Shown here piece after piece: positions 61,438-64,000 of a stretch of 64,000 nucleotides of DNA (its first letter is position 1; each line of letters begins with the position of its first letter). Source of the stretch: Clusia tigrina (Eukaryota > Arthropoda > Insecta > Diptera > Clusiidae); contig OV050033.1 in assembly GCA_920105625.2 (NCBI GenBank), positions 109,639,700-109,703,699 on the forward strand, read 5' to 3'. Under the pieces are notes generated by a model. That model was not told where the DNA came from. It was given only the letters and a program-made list of their open reading frames with translations, and did not search any database. The position numbers were made by a program, and so were the translations under genes.

Positions 61438-61633
61438 CTGCAGCGTCATAAAACCTTGAAATTTTGTAACAATAAAGTACTCGAGCCTCTTGTCAATTTA
61501 AGCTATCGCTCAAAGCTTTGCTACCCTTGAGTCCCAAATCAAACACTGATAAAACTTCAAATGGCCCTAACTGCTATATGGTACGTCCTACACCTATCAA
61601 ATTTTGCAACATATAAGTGCTTGTAACTTTTTA
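61438..61633 (+). repeat. Hybrid monomer marking the domain 4/5 boundary
   Basis: The left half has 'ctgcagcg' and 'gctttgctaccc' of the PstI group. The right half has 'taactgctatatgg', 'caaattttgc' and 'acatataagtgc', exactly as in the f monomers at 47744 and 49316. The crossover lies between about 61520 and 61570. Length is a normal 196 bp. Confidence 0.87.
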
Positions 61634-64000
61634 CTGGGGCGTCATAAAACCTTGAAATTTTGTAACAAATAAAGTACTCGAGCCTCTTGTCCATTTAAGC
61701 TATCGCTCAAAGCTATGCTACTACCGTTGAGTCCCAAATCAAACACTGATAAAACTTCAAATGGCCCTAACTTCTATACGGTGCATCCTATACCTATCAA
61801 AGTTGGCAACATACGAATGCTTGTAACTTTTTACTGGAGCGTCTTAAAACCTTGAAATTTTGTAACAATAAAGTACTCAAGCCTCTTGTCAATTTAAGCC
61901 ATCGCTCAAAGCTATGCTACCCTTGAGTCCCAAATCAAACACTGATAAAACTTCAAATGGCCCTAACTTCTATACGGTACGTCCTTCACCTATCAATGTT
62001 TGCAACATACAATTGCTTGAAACTTTTTACTGGAGCGTCATAAAACCTTGAAATTTTGTAACAATAAAGTACTCGAGACTCTTGTCAATTTAAGCTATCG
62101 CTCAAAGCTATGCTACCCTTAAGTCCCAAATCAAACACTGATAAATCTTCAAATGGCCCTAGTTTCTATACGGTACGTCCTACACCTATCAAACTTAGCA
62201 ACATACAAATGCTTGTAGCTTTTTACTGGAGCGTCATAAAACCTTGAAATTTGGTAACAATAAAGTACTCGAGCCTCTTGTCAATTTAAGCTATCGCTCA
62301 AAGCTATGCTAACCTTGGGTCCCAAATCAAACACTGATAAAACTTCAAATGGCCCTAACTTCTATACGGTACGTACTACACCTATCAAAGTTTGCAACAT
62401 ACAAGTGCTTGTAACTTTTTACTGGAGCGTCAAAAAACCTTGAAATTTTTTAACAATAAAGTACTCGAGCCTCTTGCCAATTTAAGCTATCGCTCAAAGC
62501 TATGCTACCCTTGAGTCCCAAATCAAACACTGATAAAACTTCAATTGGCCCAAATTTCTATACGGTGCATCCTATACCTATCAAAGTTTGCAACATACAA
62601 ATGCTTGTAACATTTTACTGGACTGTCATAAAACCTTGAAATTTTTTAACAATGAAGTACTCGAGCCACTTGTGAATTTAAGCTATCGCTCAAAGCTATG
62701 CTTCCCTTGAGTCCCAAATCAAACACTGATAAAGCTTCAAATGGCCCTAACTTGTATACGGTACGTCCTACACCTATCAAAGTTCGCAACATACAACTGC
62801 TTGTAACTTTTTACTGGAGCGTCCTAAAAGCTTCAAATTTTGTAACAATAAAGTAGTCGAGACTCTTGTCAATTTAAGATATCGCTCAAAGCTATGCTAC
62901 CCTTGAGTCCCAAATCAAACACTGATAAATCTTCAAATGGCCCTAGTTTCTATACGGTACGTCCTACACCTATCAAACTTAGCAAAATACAAATGCTTGT
63001 AGCTTTTTGCTGGAGCGTCATAAAACCTTGAAATTTTGTAACAATAAAGTACTCGAGCCTCTTGTCAATTTAAGCTATCGCTCAAAGCTATGCTACCCTT
63101 GAGTCCCAAATCAAACACTGATAAAATTTCAATTGGCCCTAATTTCTATACGGTGCATCCTATACCTATCAAAGATTGCAACATACAAATGCTTGTAACT
63201 TTTTACTGGAGTGTCATAAAACCTTGAAATTTTGTAACAATAAAGTACTCGAGCCTCTTGCCAATTTAAGCTATCGCCCATAGCTATGCTACCCTCGAGT
63301 CCGAAATCAAACACTTATAAAACTTCAAATGGCCCTAACTTCTATACGCTACGTCCTACACCTATCAAAGTTTGCAACATACAAATGCTAGTAACTTTTT
63401 ACTGGAGCGTCATAAAATCTTGAAATTTTGTAACAATAAAATACTTGAGCCTCTTGTCAATTTAAGCTATCGCTCAAAGCTATGCTACCCTTGAGTCCCA
63501 AATCAAACACTGATAAAACTTCAAATGGCCCTAACTTCTTAATGGTACGTCGTACACCTATCAAAGTTTGCAACATATAAGTGCTTGTAACTTTTTACTG
63601 GGGCGTCATAAAATCTTGAAATTTTGTAACAAATAAAGTACTCGAGCCTCTTGTCCATTTAAGCTATCGCTCAAAGCTATGCTACTACCGTTGAGTCCCA
63701 AATCAAACACTGATAAAACTTCAAATGGCCCTAACTTCTATACGGTGCATCCTATACCTATCAAAGTTGGCAACATACGAATGCTTGTAACTTTTTACTG
63801 GAGCGTCTTAAAACCTTGAAATTTTGTAACAATAAAGTACTCAAGCCTCTTGTCAATTTAAGCCATCGCTCAAAGCTATGCTACCCTTGAGTCCCAAATC
63901 AAACACTGATAAAACTTCAAATGGCCCTAACTTCTATACGGTACGTCCTTCACCTATCAATGTTTGCAACATACAATTGCTTGAAACTTTTTACTGGAGC
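61571..64000 (+). repeat. Domain 5: third, partial copy of the 8 kb HOR
   Basis: Order f end, g 61634, h 61834, a 62030, b 62226, c 62422, d' 62618, n 62814, o 63010, e 63206, f 63402, g 63598, h 63798, then cut by the window edge. It matches 49449-51682 at an offset of 12,122 bp up to n, then 12,318 bp after the o that copy 2 lacks. Rare states shared only with copy 2 are 'cttagcaaaatac' in n and 'cataaaatcttg' in g. Confidence 0.9.

Larger units (their letters stand above)
55814..61560 (+). repeat. Domain 4: second B-type region
   Basis: About 29 monomers. Starts with an i/j/k-like/l'/m run (55798-56776; the i has 'gatacaacttc'), then q, r, s, u and related types as in domain 2, and ends with monomers carrying 'actgcagcg'. 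It shares a 1 kb chain with domain 2 and the l''/u' anchors. It contains no gene. Confidence 0.85.
1..64000 (+). repeat. Tandem satellite array, ~196-bp monomer, ~326 copies
   Basis: The monomer opens with 'ctggagcgtcataaaacc', and this or a close variant recurs every 196 bp from base 1 to base 64000 (for example opening C at 196, 392, 588, 784, 980). No inverted copy and no non-satellite stretch was found. Consensus landmarks in order are: an adjoining ScaI and XhoI site (agtactcgag, about bases 38-48), an imperfect 13-bp direct repeat built on aagctat (bases 63-85), 'gagtcccaaatcaaacactg' (about 92-111), 'atggccctaac', 'tacggtacgtcc', and a T5 run closing the unit. Monomer lengths are mostly 194-200 bp; exceptions carry small deletions (173, 186, 188 and 190 bp). 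This is known architecture for eukaryotic centromeric or heterochromatic satellites; the chromosomal site is inference. The window holds no other feature class. Confidence 0.98.

Noticed and set aside
1881..63314. Sixteen near-identical 61- to 67-codon minus-strand open frames (for example 1881-2066, 3845-4030, 42757-42942)
   Set aside because: They fall on the same part of type-e monomers (or the o/e hybrid) each time and exist only because that variant lacks stops in one frame. The 196-bp period is not a multiple of three, there is no promoter or coding signal, and they recur with the HOR. They are by-products of the repeat.
1..64000. CRISPR-like array
   Set aside because: Repeats are contiguous with no unique spacers, the unit is 196 bp, and no cas-like gene is present.
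1..64000. CENP-B box or another known centromere-protein motif
   Set aside because: The occasional 'ttcg' (for example near 4074 and 59920) is not followed by the CGGG needed for the CENP-B box, and these are private mutations, not conserved positions.
1..64000. Embedded transposon, telomere repeat, tRNA or rRNA gene
   Set aside because: The 196-bp period continues without interruption; every departure from it is explained by an indel of up to 22 bp or a hybrid monomer.
1..64000. Recurrent 'tctatacgg' as a TATA-like promoter element
   Set aside because: It is present in nearly every monomer and has no associated open frame or initiator; nothing separates it from background sequence.

Overview
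The whole window is one uninterrupted array of satellite DNA. A monomer of about 196 bp (roughly 37% G+C by hand count of the consensus) is repeated head to tail about 326 times, always in the same orientation. I found no gene, RNA gene, transposon, telomere repeat or unique sequence. The array points to a eukaryotic centromeric, pericentromeric or other heterochromatic block. All five CpGs of the consensus monomer recur as TpG or CpA in some monomer types, which suggests a genome with cytosine methylation (for example a plant or a vertebrate). I do not recognise the satellite family and do not name a species.

Monomers fall into recurrent types, lettered here by shared substitutions and small indels. 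Coordinates start at the C of the 'ctgg' that opens each monomer. The main module is the order e-f-g-h-a-b-c-d-n-o, a 10-monomer higher-order repeat (HOR) of 1,964 bp. Shorter units derive from it by loss of whole monomers (8-mers of 1,567/1,568 bp, 7-mers of 1,376 bp, 4-mers of 784/788 bp). A second block, i-j-k-l-m, is inserted after d or m and rejoins at c.

Layout: (1) 1-24.4 kb, A-type mosaic of 10-, 8-, 7-, 12- and 14-mers, with an 11-monomer block of exactly 2,159 bp present three times and larger offsets of 4,117, 4,903 and 9,020 bp. (2) 24.4-37.1 kb, B-type monomers (p, q, r, s, u and primed k/l) rich in short deletions, with 2-mer and 4-mer tandem amplifications and two copies of a 4.1-4.7 kb HOR. 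(3) 37.1-55.8 kb, A-type again, dominated by an 8 kb HOR in two tandem copies (offset mostly 8,054 bp). (4) 55.8-61.5 kb, B-type again, including a 1 kb segment matching 26.9-27.9 kb and a zone of monomers with a PstI site. (5) 61.5-64.0 kb, a third partial copy of the 8 kb HOR, closest to its second copy.

Nothing here is evidently translated. The structure records repeated in-register unequal crossover or conversion: hybrid monomers of near-normal length mark the joins. All comparisons were made by eye from diagnostic bases and coordinate arithmetic; no alignment or database search was run.
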